From contig JAJGOT010000056.1 of NCBI GenBank assembly GCA_022457155.1, positions 1,937,501 through 2,001,500 on the forward strand: a stretch of DNA of 64,000 nt. Reading direction: 5' to 3'. A program made the translations under genes and the position numbers. Each line of letters opens with the position of its first letter. Within the stretch, counting starts at the first letter, position 1. The DNA is from Cladopsammia gracilis (taxonomy: Eukaryota > Cnidaria > Anthozoa > Scleractinia > Dendrophylliidae). This document shows positions 11,658 through 24,900 of the stretch, piece by piece. The notes under the pieces are model-generated. The model worked only from the letters and a program-made list of their open reading frames with translations, had not been told where the DNA came from and made no database searches.

Positions 11658-13808
11658 ACCCGTTCAGGGTCAGCTTCTGAATTTTTTACGTTAGAGTCAG
11701 CCCAGTTGGTAGGAAATGTTAGTCATTGATAGCTAAATTTAGATATTGGTTTTAAACTTCAACTTTTAACTGTTTGCATTATCAGAAGAGATAGTGGGAG
11801 TCTGCCAGCCTGCATGTGCAAGCCTGCATGTGCAAGTCTGCCAAGTTCTTGGTTTGCACGTGACGTCATAAAAATTCAAAAATCTAAACTTTACATCCTA
11901 CAAAGCTGTTTCTAACATGGTATGATCTACAAAAAGTTTCAGGTTTTAAGGGTGTTTTGCTTCCGATTTGTGTCACGCAATTCGTCACGCTATTTCAGAT
12001 AAGCCGTGAAAATGAACAAAATTGAACCATTTGAAAGTTTTTGTTGTATTAAATGTAGATGCTTATAAGCTGATTTAATGTACTGAAGTGGTACACCAAG
12101 ATGGCCCGCTCCATGCAGTGTTACTAAAAGTGTCTAATACTCGTTGAACGAAATGCTCTGGCGCTTCATAATTTGGCCCATGTGTGTAGTTTTAAACTCT
12201 CTACAATTCTATAAACATTTTGGAATCGAAATATATTCTTTAATGCTTCAGAATTTTGATATGACATGATATGACATAAGTGCAAGCCAAGAATTGAACT
12301 GGCCGTTGTAGCGAGGTTTCAGTAAGAGTTAAGTGCATGATCAGGGCAAAAAAGGTAACGGTATGGGTGCTGTAGAGAGATTGCGGTAAGTGTAGGTTTG
12401 ATTACATGTTCATGTTTTAGCCACCGAGGGAGAGTTTCGCCCCGCCTCCCCTCCCCTCCACCCCAATGATCACACCACTGTATCCCCCCCCCCTGGAATC
12501 TACCAGGGTCAAGAAACTGCCCATAACAAAGAGATAGAGAAAGGCATGGAATCTTAAGTAGGGGCAGATTGCGCTGTTTAGGTAATTTAGTATTATGAAC
12601 GTAGAATTTGTATAGTATTCCTTTGACCAAGTGATTAGACCGTCATAAGGAAATGTCAGTAACAAAATGTTCATCTACAACGCCGGACAAAAGATCTTGG
12701 GACAAGGGACAATCGTGCCATTTCTTGGGTCTTCCCCCCACCACCAATACAAAGTTGAGTCATTGTGGCTTGGTTATATGCATAAAACTCGACGTTGTAT
12801 TGGGGGTGGGGAGGGGGAGGTGACAACAAAGGCAATTTGTAGGGAAGTATGTAGTTTTGATTAGTTATGATGCGACAGCTAGGCTAACAGTAAAGATAGG
12901 GTTTGTTCAGTCCGCATAACTCACCACAAAGTTACAATAAATTAAAGGAGGTCCCGGTTTTTTATAAAGCGGTGAGATCTCTCAATCATTTAAACAATGA
13001 ACCATCAGTCAAGTTAGTATAATGAATACTTAATAAGAAAGAAAAGGTTTTGCATAGCTTAGTGATGTGGACCTGCTAAGCTAAATATTAAAGCTATAAT
13101 CTGAGCTGACCTGAAACAAAAGCTCCAAAAATATAAGTTTAAGGTTATTAAAATAACATCACAATTGTATGCACAATTGAAATTTAGATAAAATTCTGTT
13201 TAGAAAAGTAAATATTGTTGTATTTACAAACTTTCAGTTGAATGTTGTAAATCCAAAACCATAGTAATCACTGTGGCCATTCACGACAGATTCAGACAAT
13301 CAAATATTATAAAATGTAGACTTAATATACACAATTGAAATTTAGATAAAATTGTGTTTAGAAAAGATTTACAAAAATATTGAAAATATAGACATAAACG
13401 TAAGTGAAATTTAGATGAAATTGTGTTTAGAAAAGATTTAGAAAAGTAAATATTGTTGCATTTACAAACCTAATAAATAATTAGAAAATGTTTTTTTTTT
13501 ATTCTGGAAATAAGACATGGTTAAAGACGCTAGCTTATACGACGGTTTTCAAGTTAAAAGAAGTGATCACTTTGAGCAATAAGATAGATACCGATAATCC
13601 AACGAACCAATAAGAACTCGAAGTGAATTTCAGCTGCGAGAAAACGCGCGCAAGATACTCGCAATTGGTTTGATTTTACTTCTGACTTGTTAATAAACTG
13701 GCGCGAGAGTTTTAAGTCAACAAAAAGGCGTAGCAATGCAAACCCAATCATGAAGTTACTTTGTTATAACATTGAGCCATACTTGTAATTGTTTCGAGGG
13801 TTTGGGAA

Positions 13809-14275
13809 TTCGTCGTTCCGAGGTTGCGCGGGAGATTGGGTCAAGTTATGTGTCGCAAAGCATCATAGGGCTATTTTGGGGGACGCTTCTCTCGCGAGGT
13901 TGAGTCTACCTTCCATACCTCAGAAGGAGGTTGGACACCTTATTGAGAATTACATAACGTAATGTCGACAATTAGAATTTTATTTTATTTAATGTTTAAG
14001 TGTAAAAAAGAATATCTGAAATCCCCCCTCAGGATTGACCCTGTGACCTCAACTACGCTTAAACTTACATAGCCTACCGTACTACAGTGCCACCTAGCTT
14101 CTCAGATTGCTTAGGCTCAAATTTAACTATATAAACTGCTAACCCCAACCTCAACTGTTACTCCGTTATATAAGTCTCAATAAGGTGTCGGACACGTCAA
14201 TCTGAGCTATGGAATCTAGACTTTTTCCTCTTGCGAAACTTGACCCAATCTCCCGCGCAACCTCGGAACGGCGAA
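13809..14275. mobile_element. TIR/foldback element of about 467 bp
   Basis: The left arm TTCGTCGTTCCGAGGTTGCG and its mirrored right arm (TTCGCCGTTCCGAGGTTGCG on minus) extend over GCGGGAGATTGGGTCAAG. Similarity resumes at the inner ends with GACACCTTATTGAGA. The centre holds a tRNA-like segment on the minus strand. Confidence 0.65.
14020..14112 (-). repeat. tRNA-derived SINE-like segment (tentative)
   Basis: On the minus strand, GGTGGCACTGTAGTACGGTAGG resembles a tRNA A box and CAGGGTCAATCCTGAG a B box, about 45 bp apart. The stems do not fold well. It could be a tRNA-derived SINE head or chance. Confidence 0.3.
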
Positions 14276-15446
14276 TATAGTTACTTAGCTCTTTGCATGT
14301 AGGACTGACATAACAATGAAAATATAAATAATACAGAGGTTTTCAGTTACGTGTCGTGAAACCAAAACCATAGTAACACTCCTGACCAATCACAACAGAC
14401 CCAGACAATCAAATGAACCAATCAGAAGTCGAAGCGAATACATGTAAGCGGCGCCAAACGCGTGCGAGCAAGTCACGCTTGATTTTCGTTTTTCACCTGA
14501 TTGGACGAGAAAAAGGCTCAAGATTTTTTAGCCAATCACAAAGCACTCGATGATATTGTTGATTTACTGTTAGTTGTTACGTTTGTTAGAGGAACAAAGC
14601 CGCGGCACCCTCAAAACGATCTGACCTAGACACAGTTAAAAAACGGAAACACGAGGAAAGTTCAAGTTCGCTATCGACGTGTCGCTGACAGCCTATGTAG
14701 GAGAAGCATAACGTCAAGGAACGTTACTATTAGGGGTAAAAGGCATTATTGGACGAGTTTGACATTTGAAATTTGCACGTAAAGTAAGGGACAGTTTTTT
14801 TGATCCCAACGAAATAAAAGCAAAAACATTTTCTTTAAATTCACTGCATTAATTTGGAAACTGGTCCTGAAGTTTTCTGAGTGCAACTTTTTGTGTGTAT
14901 GTGTGGGGTGAAAGGAGATGGGCTTGGCGTTATTTGAATAATTTTACAGTTTTCCGGTAGCTCTATTTACCTTCTTGTTCAATTTTCTAGGCACACTGCA
15001 AGCAGTGGTGAATCTAAGAGAGGGTCCCAGTCCCTCTCCTTGTGTACCAGACAAATTAAGCTTTTCATTTGTTATTTTTAAAAACTTTGTTTTAATTTTG
15101 ACATGTGTTGCGTGCGTCTTAATCAGATGGGACATCAAACCATTTTATCTAAATACCGCTATATCTTGCATCTGATTGGTTTTGTCTCGTGACACAATGA
15201 TTCTCGCACACTGTAATTTAATGCGCCTGCACACATTTTATTACACACACCAACTGAATAGCTCTCCGTAAAAAAAAAATTAAATGCAGGAATGGCTGTG
15301 CCTGGATTAGAACGAAAGTAGGCTTTCATTCTCAGACAAAATTAGGCCTAGGCAAAGCGATTATTAGATCTAAGCTAGATTCGCGATTAGGTTAGATTTA
15401 GGGATAGGGTCACCTTTTATAATTAAATTTTTGTTGGGTTTGCCGG

Positions 15447-15518
15447 ATCAACCTAGTGGTCTAGTGGTGAAGGAGGGATGTTAGCACGCAGGAGGTTCCG
15501 GGTTCGATTCTGGGTGAT
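15447..15518 (+). repeat. tRNA-like sequence, probably a SINE head or tRNA pseudogene
   Basis: A-box-like AGTGGTCTAGTGGTGAAGG and B-box-like GGTTCCGGGTTCGATTCTGG are spaced as in a tRNA. The 5' ATCAACC can pair with the 3' GGGTGAT with one mismatch. The D-box matches tRNA-Glu/Gly style genes, but T-stem mismatches and a weak anticodon arm argue against a working tRNA. Confidence 0.45.
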
Positions 15519-15912
15519 TTATTGCATTTTTCTTTTTTGATAGGAAAAAAATTCCTGATAATTGGTGAAAAAGTTTCTAAGTGTTGCTCGGAGCCATTCC
15601 TGCAATTAACGCCAGATGTTATGGAGTATTACAGTCCTGCACCGACCTTCCCCTCTCCAAGGCGTTTAACTAAACCGACCCCCACCCCGCTGCGTCCAAC
15701 TCCCCACCCTTCCTCCCACCAACGCTGTTCCCATGGGTTAGGCAGGTGACCATTACATATCGCGGACTCGATGCTCACAGCTGATCGAGTGAAAATTTTA
15801 ATATGCTCAAATGCTCGTTCAACGCATCGCGTCCTCACGAGTTAAAAACTGACGTTGTTGCTAAGCATTAATTAGTGATAGATTCTAATTTATTTGCACC
15901 AAATGCATCGCT

Positions 15913-18900
15913 TTATCTTTCACTTTTGGTTTTCATTTCTCGGAGAACAAAACCTTGAACTTCCTTTACGAACTGGAAAAACTCCGGAAGTTTTTTAATT
16001 ATTTCTTCCGGTTCCCATTCTCCGCTGTTGAGCAACTCGTCCCACTCTCTGCAGTGTAGATGGAGGTCCGTCTGCCAGGAAAGAAAGAACACAATGAGAT
16101 TTGCTAACAAAGACTCGCCTATCATTAAGCGACAAATACTGCGAAATTGACTCCTTTCGGTAAACGATGGTGTTGCCATTCAATAATCGGGGCGGGGGGT
16201 GGGGGGGGGGGGGGTAGCGGGCGGGAGCCCGGGAGAATAGGGGGCGGGAGGAGTACGCGATGCGGGAGAGGGCGGGAAGCGGGAGATAAATGCTATACGC
16301 GGGGCGGGAGCAATGCGTAAAAGGGCGTGAGTCGGTGCGGGAGAACAGGGAAGCGGGAGGTTCTGCCCCCCCCCCCCTCCCCCACCCTTAATCAATTAGG
16401 TCTTACATCGCGATAAAATACTACTGCTCGTTTATTAATCATTACATGAATCGACATGAAACACAGAATCGGGAGGCAGGTTCCAAACATTTCTATTATC
16501 GGTTCACATACATGTATACTTATCCGGCAACAAATCACGGGGCATATTTTCAGTGTTCGCGAAGGGGAGGTAACGGTTTTCAAATAAAGCGATATCAGGA
16601 GTTATACAGTAGTGTTTTCAATGGCGGAAACAGATTCCTTCGTAAGGGGGCGGGGGAGTGAATATGGGGGGGGGGGGGGGGGGGGAGGGAGGGGGTGCGG
16701 CCACTGGTTTCATACAGTAGCGATCGTTTTGAGCCTGTATGTTGTAGACTGGATTTGAATGCATGAACTATAACTCTCGCGATACACCTGCCTTGCCAGG
16801 TGTACGTATGAAGCCTGCACTGGGAATGTCCCGAGTCTATACTCACCCGTGATTAAGAGTAAATATGGAGCTTGCAAATCAGTCTTCAGAAATAATACCC
16901 TTAGTATTCTTTGACGTGTAGTCAAGGTTTTCTAAGGAAATCCAAGCGTGGAAATTGTGCTAAAAGAACCCAAACATTTTGTTCGAGCCAGTTTAAATTA
17001 TTCCCAAATATTTACATACTAATACCGATTCTCTGGACTCCTCTGTTGACATGTCACTACGCCAAGAGCTCTCCTTTGACAGAATAACAGTGAACCCTGG
17101 AGAGACTTCATAGAGAGATCGTTCAGAACATCGCTTATGGATTAAATAAAATCCCTCGGGTGCATTTATCTCTGGGAGACAAATTTCAAATCCATCTTTA
17201 TCCGTCAAAGTCAGTTCTGATAGGTATTTTGCCAGTGTTTGTCTTGATTCTTCGTTGGGGACATAGTCTGTTGCAAGAGCGCTATCTAAAGAAAGACATA
17301 CGCATTTTCATTACAGTTATATTGGATTGTCAGTGGCGGATCCAGGGGGGGGGGGGTGGGAGTCCGCCGGACCCCCCCCCCTCCCCCCTATCAGACCTGT
17401 GTCTCCTATGTGGTTCATAAAAATAATATAATAAAATTGTTTTATACGTAGTTGTTTCACTTCCACCAATTGACTGATTGTCAAGTTTTTGACTTAACAA
17501 ACGCTTTTCGACTCTCAGGAATGCCGGAAATGGCGTTTTAGAGGATAAAATTGGAAATATTTTCTGGGGAGACATACACTCGGACCCCCCTTCCAGAAAT
17601 TCCTGGATCCGCCCTTGATTGTTGGTGTCTTAGTCAAGTGAATTGAGGTGGGGACGGGTCATTAGTCTCACGTCTGGTCCGGTAACTTGCTTGTTGTTGG
17701 GGTGGTAGGGGGCAGTTAGTGGTACAAGCTCCTGCCTCTTGCCAAACAACAGCAGACCACACCCAGACCGTATTCTTTTCTGCGAACTTAATAAGTGGTT
17801 TCAAATAACCGGCGACAATAATAGACCCAAATTTCATTTTTCACCTCTTTAAACAACGGCTGTTCAAATCAAATCAAATCAATTTATCAATTTAATTTGT
17901 TTCGGGATTTTGTAAAGTCACCTTTGGGGGCATCTGTGTAAAAGAGAACGTACCCATAACTGCATTAGGGTGTGTACAAAAGGATGTGTGAGGGTTGTCC
18001 TTGACCATATCATTTCACTCCCAGAGTTGAAAATGTGAGTCGTGTAACTCTGTGTATTAAATCTCACAGTAAAAGCATGAGCAAATTTCAAATAAATGCT
18101 CTTCCCCGATCAGCAATACTCGTCTATTCCACTGCTTCACTTTCAATTTTTCACTAAATAAAGTAGGTATTTTTATTGAATTTTGATCTTAAAATTATGT
18201 TAAATGGGTTTTCTAAAATCACCCATAAGTGGGCTTATATGTGAAAGGGAAATGTACCTTTTATTCCTTAAGGGTGTATACACAAGTAAGCTTGTCAGAT
18301 CAAAAGTAAATCGTACCCGTTCGTCCACGAATACTGAGTCTACAATCAAACTCGCAACCAGGAAACAAAATGTCTGCCTGAAGATATTTTCGAGATGGTA
18401 GAACTAACCATCCTCGGCACCGTGACCGTGTAACTTCGTCTTCAAAGTGAATCTCTTCCAAGATGTTCTTTACATCACTAAAAGGGATCGGAATGTCTTC
18501 TAACTTTTTGCCGGTGTCCGTTTTTGTGATCCACACCTGTTAAAGAGAAAATTGAAAGCACTTTTATATCAGCAAATTTTGGCAAGGATAATGGAGATGT
18601 GTGAATGGTATTCCCGGGTAACTCTGACAGTCAAAAATGGTACAGTTAAACCATTGTTTAGAATTAAACGATTCTCTACCGGCCAAGCGAAAACGTTACT
18701 GAAAATACTCCCCTAAATTGCTGTAAGCCTGACCCATATGAAGCGGTCCCTAAATCGGAACGAGTTATTGTTAACACTCTCAGTGAACGAGTTATTCTCC
18801 ACACCGGTATTAAACGGTCGCTTTGAAACAGGCAACCATATTAATTGATGTGGCTCCTGGTAAACAAGTTTTGTAACATCTTTTCATAGAGAGGCATGTT

Positions 18901-21900
18901 CAATCAATTCGTTCTGACTCAGTCTTCCTTCTTTTTATGCCAGTCGACCCTGTAAGATAACACAATGATGAAGGAATTCGTCCATAAAAGGAACTCAAAT
19001 AGTAACTTCTTCCTGAAAATATATATAAAAAAAGAAGGAGATAAAAAAATTTCATTGCCCTTTTCTGACAATGGACAAATCATGACGGATGAATCCATCT
19101 TAACTGGTGAATCGCGTTTGAAACTCTTCAGAGATCTTTAGGGACGTATTTATATTTTAAGAGGTCCGTATTTACTCTGTGACGGAACTCATGCAGTTTA
19201 GTGTGAATTTCCCGGGATCACAACCGTCGGTTCATGGGTGGACCCAGATCTGCACACCAAAGTGAAATCGGATGTAAGACAAGATTCTCAACGCAATACA
19301 ATTGGATCTTACCTTAAATCTTATTTGACTGCCGCATGGCGTTAAAAATGCCAAATCATATCTCGCTACATAATCTACATATTCTTCTGGAGTTTCATTG
19401 GAAGCAATTCCTTCCAAGATTTTCTCGTCAAGATTCACTCCTTCCTTAAAAGCCGTTCTCCAGAAATTTCCTTCATGTTGCACTTGAAACCTTTCTGTTG
19501 CCTCATCAATTGTCCACTCTCCTTCCTTGGCTTCCTCTGTCACAAATATTAATTTTCATTAAATATCACATCTTAACCCTCAATTGCTAGAAGGAAGTCT
19601 GTAATACTTGTAAGCGGTTGTGTTTATGCCGGTGTTTATATTTTTCAATATCTTTAGAAAATCTCTCTTAAAAGTTGTTATTTAAGGGAGGTAACAAAGA
19701 TGGAAATCTGAAATGTAGAAACCGAGTTTTGATCAAAGGAGCTTACCTCAAACTGATTAACTACTTTTAACGGTTCATATCTCTGCGAAAAGGGGATTTG
19801 CCGGTCATGGGTGAGTGGGTGAAGAATCGGGAATATTCTATCTATGATAGGTCGAACAGTCAAAACGTTTCAAAAATCACAGAAATGACTTTAAGCTCGT
19901 TAGTTAATTTCTGTGGTTTTAATATTCATGCATCGATTCGTTGTAAGATGGTGAATTTGAAGGGTGTCGCAGTCTTCCGGAATCTCGTGTCCAGCACGGA
20001 AAACTGAAATAAATACCTTCGTCAGGTCCTCGGATAATGGCTGAACCAAAGTGACACCACATGTCGGCTTTTAGATACTCTTTTGTCTTCATTTCTTGTT
20101 TTATCTTACGGAGAGACTCCAAAGCGTCACTCACAAGTTTTGAAAGATATGTTGGGTCTTCACTGGAACTGAAAGAGGCCTATAGAAAGGATTAAATAAG
20201 TCATTTTCATTTTCGATTTAAGTTAAGCCTATTTTTTGCAGGCATTGTTGAAACCCTTTAATACGAAAACTTATGTTCCCAGTGTTGCAAGTGACATTCC
20301 AGTCTCGTCCTGAGGACGAGATTGGAATGTCGTCATTTCAAAATGAGGGGGGCGGGCGTAGGCGTAGGGAATAGGGGGTGGGTGTAGGGCGTAGAAACCC
20401 CAGGATAAGGCTGGCAAAATACCCCAAAAGTAGGGTAGAGAAAATGTTTGCAAACCTGTGGCTCGTAGTGCTCAGCCGGTATAAGTCGGTATTGGGCATG
20501 CCATCCGGGATGTACCATACGATCTCCTTGCACCACTGCCTCCAGTTTAAGTTCACAGTCCTTGGGAAGATTCCAGCCATCGATGTAGGTACAGGGTTTG
20601 ACAAATTCGTTTTCTAAACCCCTCACCCTTGCTCCAGCCTAGGAATAGTTTCAGAGCGTTGTGTATTTTTAAAATACATGTAAGGTGCCATTCATTGAGC
20701 AGTTGGTGTTTATGAATCGGCTAAACTGTAGAATACCCGGCCACTTATTTGCATTTCGTTGAATAAGAATGGTTCCTTTTGTTTTTATATGCCTAGTTCT
20801 ATAAAACGTTCTGGGATATGTAAGTGCATGCTTTACTCGCTGGAAAATTCGAGCTATTTTGGCAGCGGGTTCGATGGCCGAAATGCAAGTCAGTTTCCTT
20901 CCTAATGCACTAGTCAATTGAACCCCCCCCCCCGGACCCGGGGCAGATAGGGGGATTTGACAAAGGCCCTGATCAAATTATACCAAACCCCCAGCCCCTG
21001 GGGAAAATCTTGAGATCAAATCCCCCTACCCCTGGAAACAAATTGGCAAGGGATTTAAAAAAAAAAAACATTCACATCGACTTGACCGGGAACAAAATAT
21101 TGCTTTAATAAGGCGATAGTTTTCTTTTTAAATTTTAATAAAACGTACTTTTCGCATGCATTCAGTCCAAATGGCAAGCAAAGAAAATAATCCTGTTTTC
21201 AGGTTTTTAACCTAGCAAAACCTTTCTTAATAAATCTTAATAGCACTTGCTGTGGATTATTAATTTTCGTAAGAATATGAATTTCACATTGTAACAGGTC
21301 ACTTCTGAACAGTGGTTGCTTTGAAAATGTTAAACAGCACATTCAGTGCAAAGCCACTTTCCACTTAGTGCATCCACAAGTCCCACGCATTCGAAATGGA
21401 ACCACTCTATAGGGCAGTCAGGACTATCACATGCGATCACATTGCCAACCTCCGGGGCCGCCGCAACGACACCATGCGTCATTCCCAGCAGCGGCTACCT
21501 TATCCCTGGACTTCTGTACGGCTGACCTCTGCTTTCTTGTAGCTGCTGCCTTACGCGCACCAGTCTTTCGTCGCTTCCTCGTAGCATCAAAATGAGTTAC
21601 CCACATTTCCACGTCTTTAGAACTCAGAAGAGTTTGCCTGGCAAGATCTACCTCTTCTGAGGTCAAGTCTCTGTTCTCCCTGTGAGCTTTCTCAAAGCTT
21701 TTCTTGATGACAGTACTAGGAGGGTAAGTATGAACTGCGGGTAAATCACTGCTATCTGTGGTTAAAACTTCTTCAAGAGGCATAAAGTGCCCCGTGCAAA
21801 ACCCATGGCAATTCTTACATTCCTTAGACCCCCAAGGCCGCTTTGGATCTGGCACCGGTAAAGGCAGGAACTGAACACTGGGTCCGCCGGTCCACTGGGT

Positions 21901-24900
21901 CCACAATGACTCATTTGTGGGTTTTCCTCTCTGGCAAATGGAATATGACTGCAGTCCGCTTCATAACAATCTTGAAGTGCAAAGATTCACTCGGTACGTT
22001 TTTCACCATGTGCCGCTCGCATAGGCTCCAAATTTCTTCGAAGTGGTGTTACAGGTCTGGCTTCTTCTTCTCAAGCCGATTTTGTACCTCGCAGAAATAC
22101 CAGCAAATCTGTGCGCTCTTGTTTCATTTGTGCTGCTCGCTGATCAGTTGCACCTCTGTAGATCTCTGTACATCTTGATTACAGATGAACCGAATGGTAT
22201 TTCATTTACTCTTTTCAAATAAACCTGTAGTGCAGCTTCCATGTTTTCTTGCAATCTTTCTTGGGATATTCTACCAGTTTCGGTTTCATCAGATCCGCAC
22301 CAAGTGGAAGGTATAAACAGGTTGGCGTGAGCACGGCCAACAACACCGTTCTGTGACTCTACAAGATTAAAACAACTCGCACCACTGTTTCTTATTGTGA
22401 CTAGAGTAAATTCTCGTCCTTCATTAAGATGTCATTCTGTCCATCGAAACTGTACCTCCAAATGACTGGGGCCCTCATCGGCGCCTCCATCAACTCTAAT
22501 GCAATCAATCGTCTTCCCTTGAAAACACACATCCATTTCCGGTTTCTCTGTCAAACTGTACAAGTCAGCAAGATGCTGCGTGGCAGTCTTCTCGGGTAGG
22601 ACACCAGGTGCCTTAACAACCCCAACAGACACTTGACCTGTGTTTTCCGTCTTCTAAATAGATAAGACGATGTTTGAATGGTTCTTGTGTGTTTAAGTGC
22701 TGTCCAAGCGAAAACCTGCTTGATCGTCATCATTTTATCTGAGCCATTCATTTAACTGAAGCGTATCTGATCCAGTCCTTTGTAAAAGCAGTACGACCAG
22801 TGGCTATCAAGATTAAATTTAACATCAAAACCTTTACGAGCTCTTCTGCAAGTTATTGCTGCAACACCCTTATAACGTTTAGCAGAAATTCTTCTCTTAT
22901 TTTCTCACAGAACACAGTTGAACAACAGTACCATATGATAATGTTGTGCTGTACTCCTTCTGTAGATGTTCCTGTAATCTCTTGTATGTTACCTTAGGCC
23001 CTTGAGTGCTTTTGATGCTTGTAAAAGTAAAAATGCCTGTCCTACGCCACTGGTCAGCACCAACCCGGTGTTCCGGGACAGACGGCGCGAAATCGATCGA
23101 CTTCTCGACGAACTTCGGTACCAGTCTTTTTCAACCACAGTCAAATCTCCCTCATTTCCCGAGGTGGGGACATACTGAAGACTGAAGACGCAAAACACAT
23201 CTAATCTACCACCCCCAGGGGACAGATCTGTTATCAAAAGTGCTTATATGCCCCTATCATCCCCCTATCTGCCCCGGGTCCGGGGGGGGGGGGGGAGTGG
23301 GGGTTTCAACTAGTGCATAATGTCTCTTTTTTATCCGCTGTAGGGTAAAGGACTTAAAATCACTGAAATTGTTAAAGATAAAATTTAAATTGCCTCAGTA
23401 TGCACCCCTTTTTTGAATTTATCGACAGTAGAATAGAATCTTACTTTTAGTTTCCAATCCATGGCAGACATTCAGTTTCTGATAAAACTTGAAATTTGCA
23501 TCATGTGAGTTAGACTGCATGCATGGTCACTTTAACTTTGAGATATTTTTCTCCATGTAAATATCTGTTGAATGATACTTACTATATTTAGTTTGATATG
23601 CACTTTTGCCTGTTGCCTTTGTTCCTTTGTACCACTGACAATGTACACCTCCCCTTCTTTACGAATCAGTGTTGCTCCTGTCTGGGTGCTGATATCCCTG
23701 AGTTTATCTCCCCCCCTGCCCATGATCAAACCTTTGTAATCACTTGGAATCTCCACTAATTCCCCGGGGGGAGCTGATTCGTGATTATTCTTTTTCTGTA
23801 TTTCCTGCTGTAGAGAAAAGTACAAACAATCTATTGGTCTTCTTTTTTTCTCTGTAAAAACTGGACAGTGTATAAAAGCAATAACAATATTCCTGTTTAA
23901 AACAGCCAGTTCTCATAACAACCATGCGACACGCCACAGGGACAATTGCACAATTATGATATCAGTTCAACGAGGGGACATGTCGCTGCAACATGTCCCC
24001 CGCAACATGTATGGCTCCTACATGTATGTAAAAACTGGACAGTGTATAAAAACAATAACAATATTCCTGTTTAAAACAGCCAGTTCTCATAACAACCATG
24101 CGACACGTCACAGGGACAATTGCACAATTATGATATCAGTTCAACGAGGGGACATGTCGCTGCAACATGTCCCCCGCAACATTTTCATGTGTACAAGTGC
24201 TATGATTTACCTGTCCCTGCTACATGTCCCCGCGGCATGTCCCTGCTACATGTCCCTCCTACATGTCCCTCCTTTGTGTCCCTTATAAGTACCACAAAAA
24301 CATTTGTTGCTGCTACATGTCATGTCTGCCCACCTTTAATCTCTTCTCAATGGCCCTCACTTTGTCACTGTCATACATGTACCATAAATCCTCTTTTAAA
24401 TCTGCCAGGGGTGGGGGGTTATTTATTTGAAGCCCTCTTGAGAGGGGTGCGTATTAAAGAAAGGGACTATAATTTAGCGAGCAATTTATTACTCAATGTT
24501 TTATAATTTATTCATTCATGGTTATGCCCCCTGGGGAGGGGGGAGGGGGGCTTAATAAACTTCTAGCTCCAAACAAGGAGGGGGGGGGGGGGTGGGGGGC
24601 TTATCATGGGTCTCGGTATGAGTCTGGATGTCAAGGAGACAGAATAAGAGGTGTTAGTTCCTTGTGGGAAAAAGTGATCTAGCTGCTCGATAAGAGTAAT
24701 GATTATCATACAACCTGAATACTTTGTACCAAAAACATATATATTTGTTTCCCAACAATGTTCATCATTCATGTAGTTCTTCTGTGTGTTGCAAGAAAGC
24801 ATAAAGACGTTTTTCTCTTTGCGGTATAAATGGCAAAGGGAACATCAAAATCCGTATAATTCTTGCAGCATCTAGTTAGGTGTAAACCATATTTATTCAC

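Larger units (their letters stand above)
11658..15912. other. Intergenic region between the ABCA gene and KH gene 1
   Basis: No supported gene. It includes the 3' flank of the ABCA gene, a short tandem repeat near 11806-11835 (GCCTGCATGTGCAA twice), C-rich stretches at 12430-12495, and AT-rich sequence with three copies of AAATTTAGATAAAATTNTGTTTAGAAAAG at about 13178, 13338 and 13408. A foldback element and tRNA-like pieces are listed separately. The two genes are tail to tail: ABCA ends on plus, KH gene 1 ends on minus. Confidence 0.6.

Noticed and set aside
15447..15518. Functional tRNA gene
   Set aside because: A/B boxes present but T-stem and anticodon arm pair poorly; more like a SINE head.
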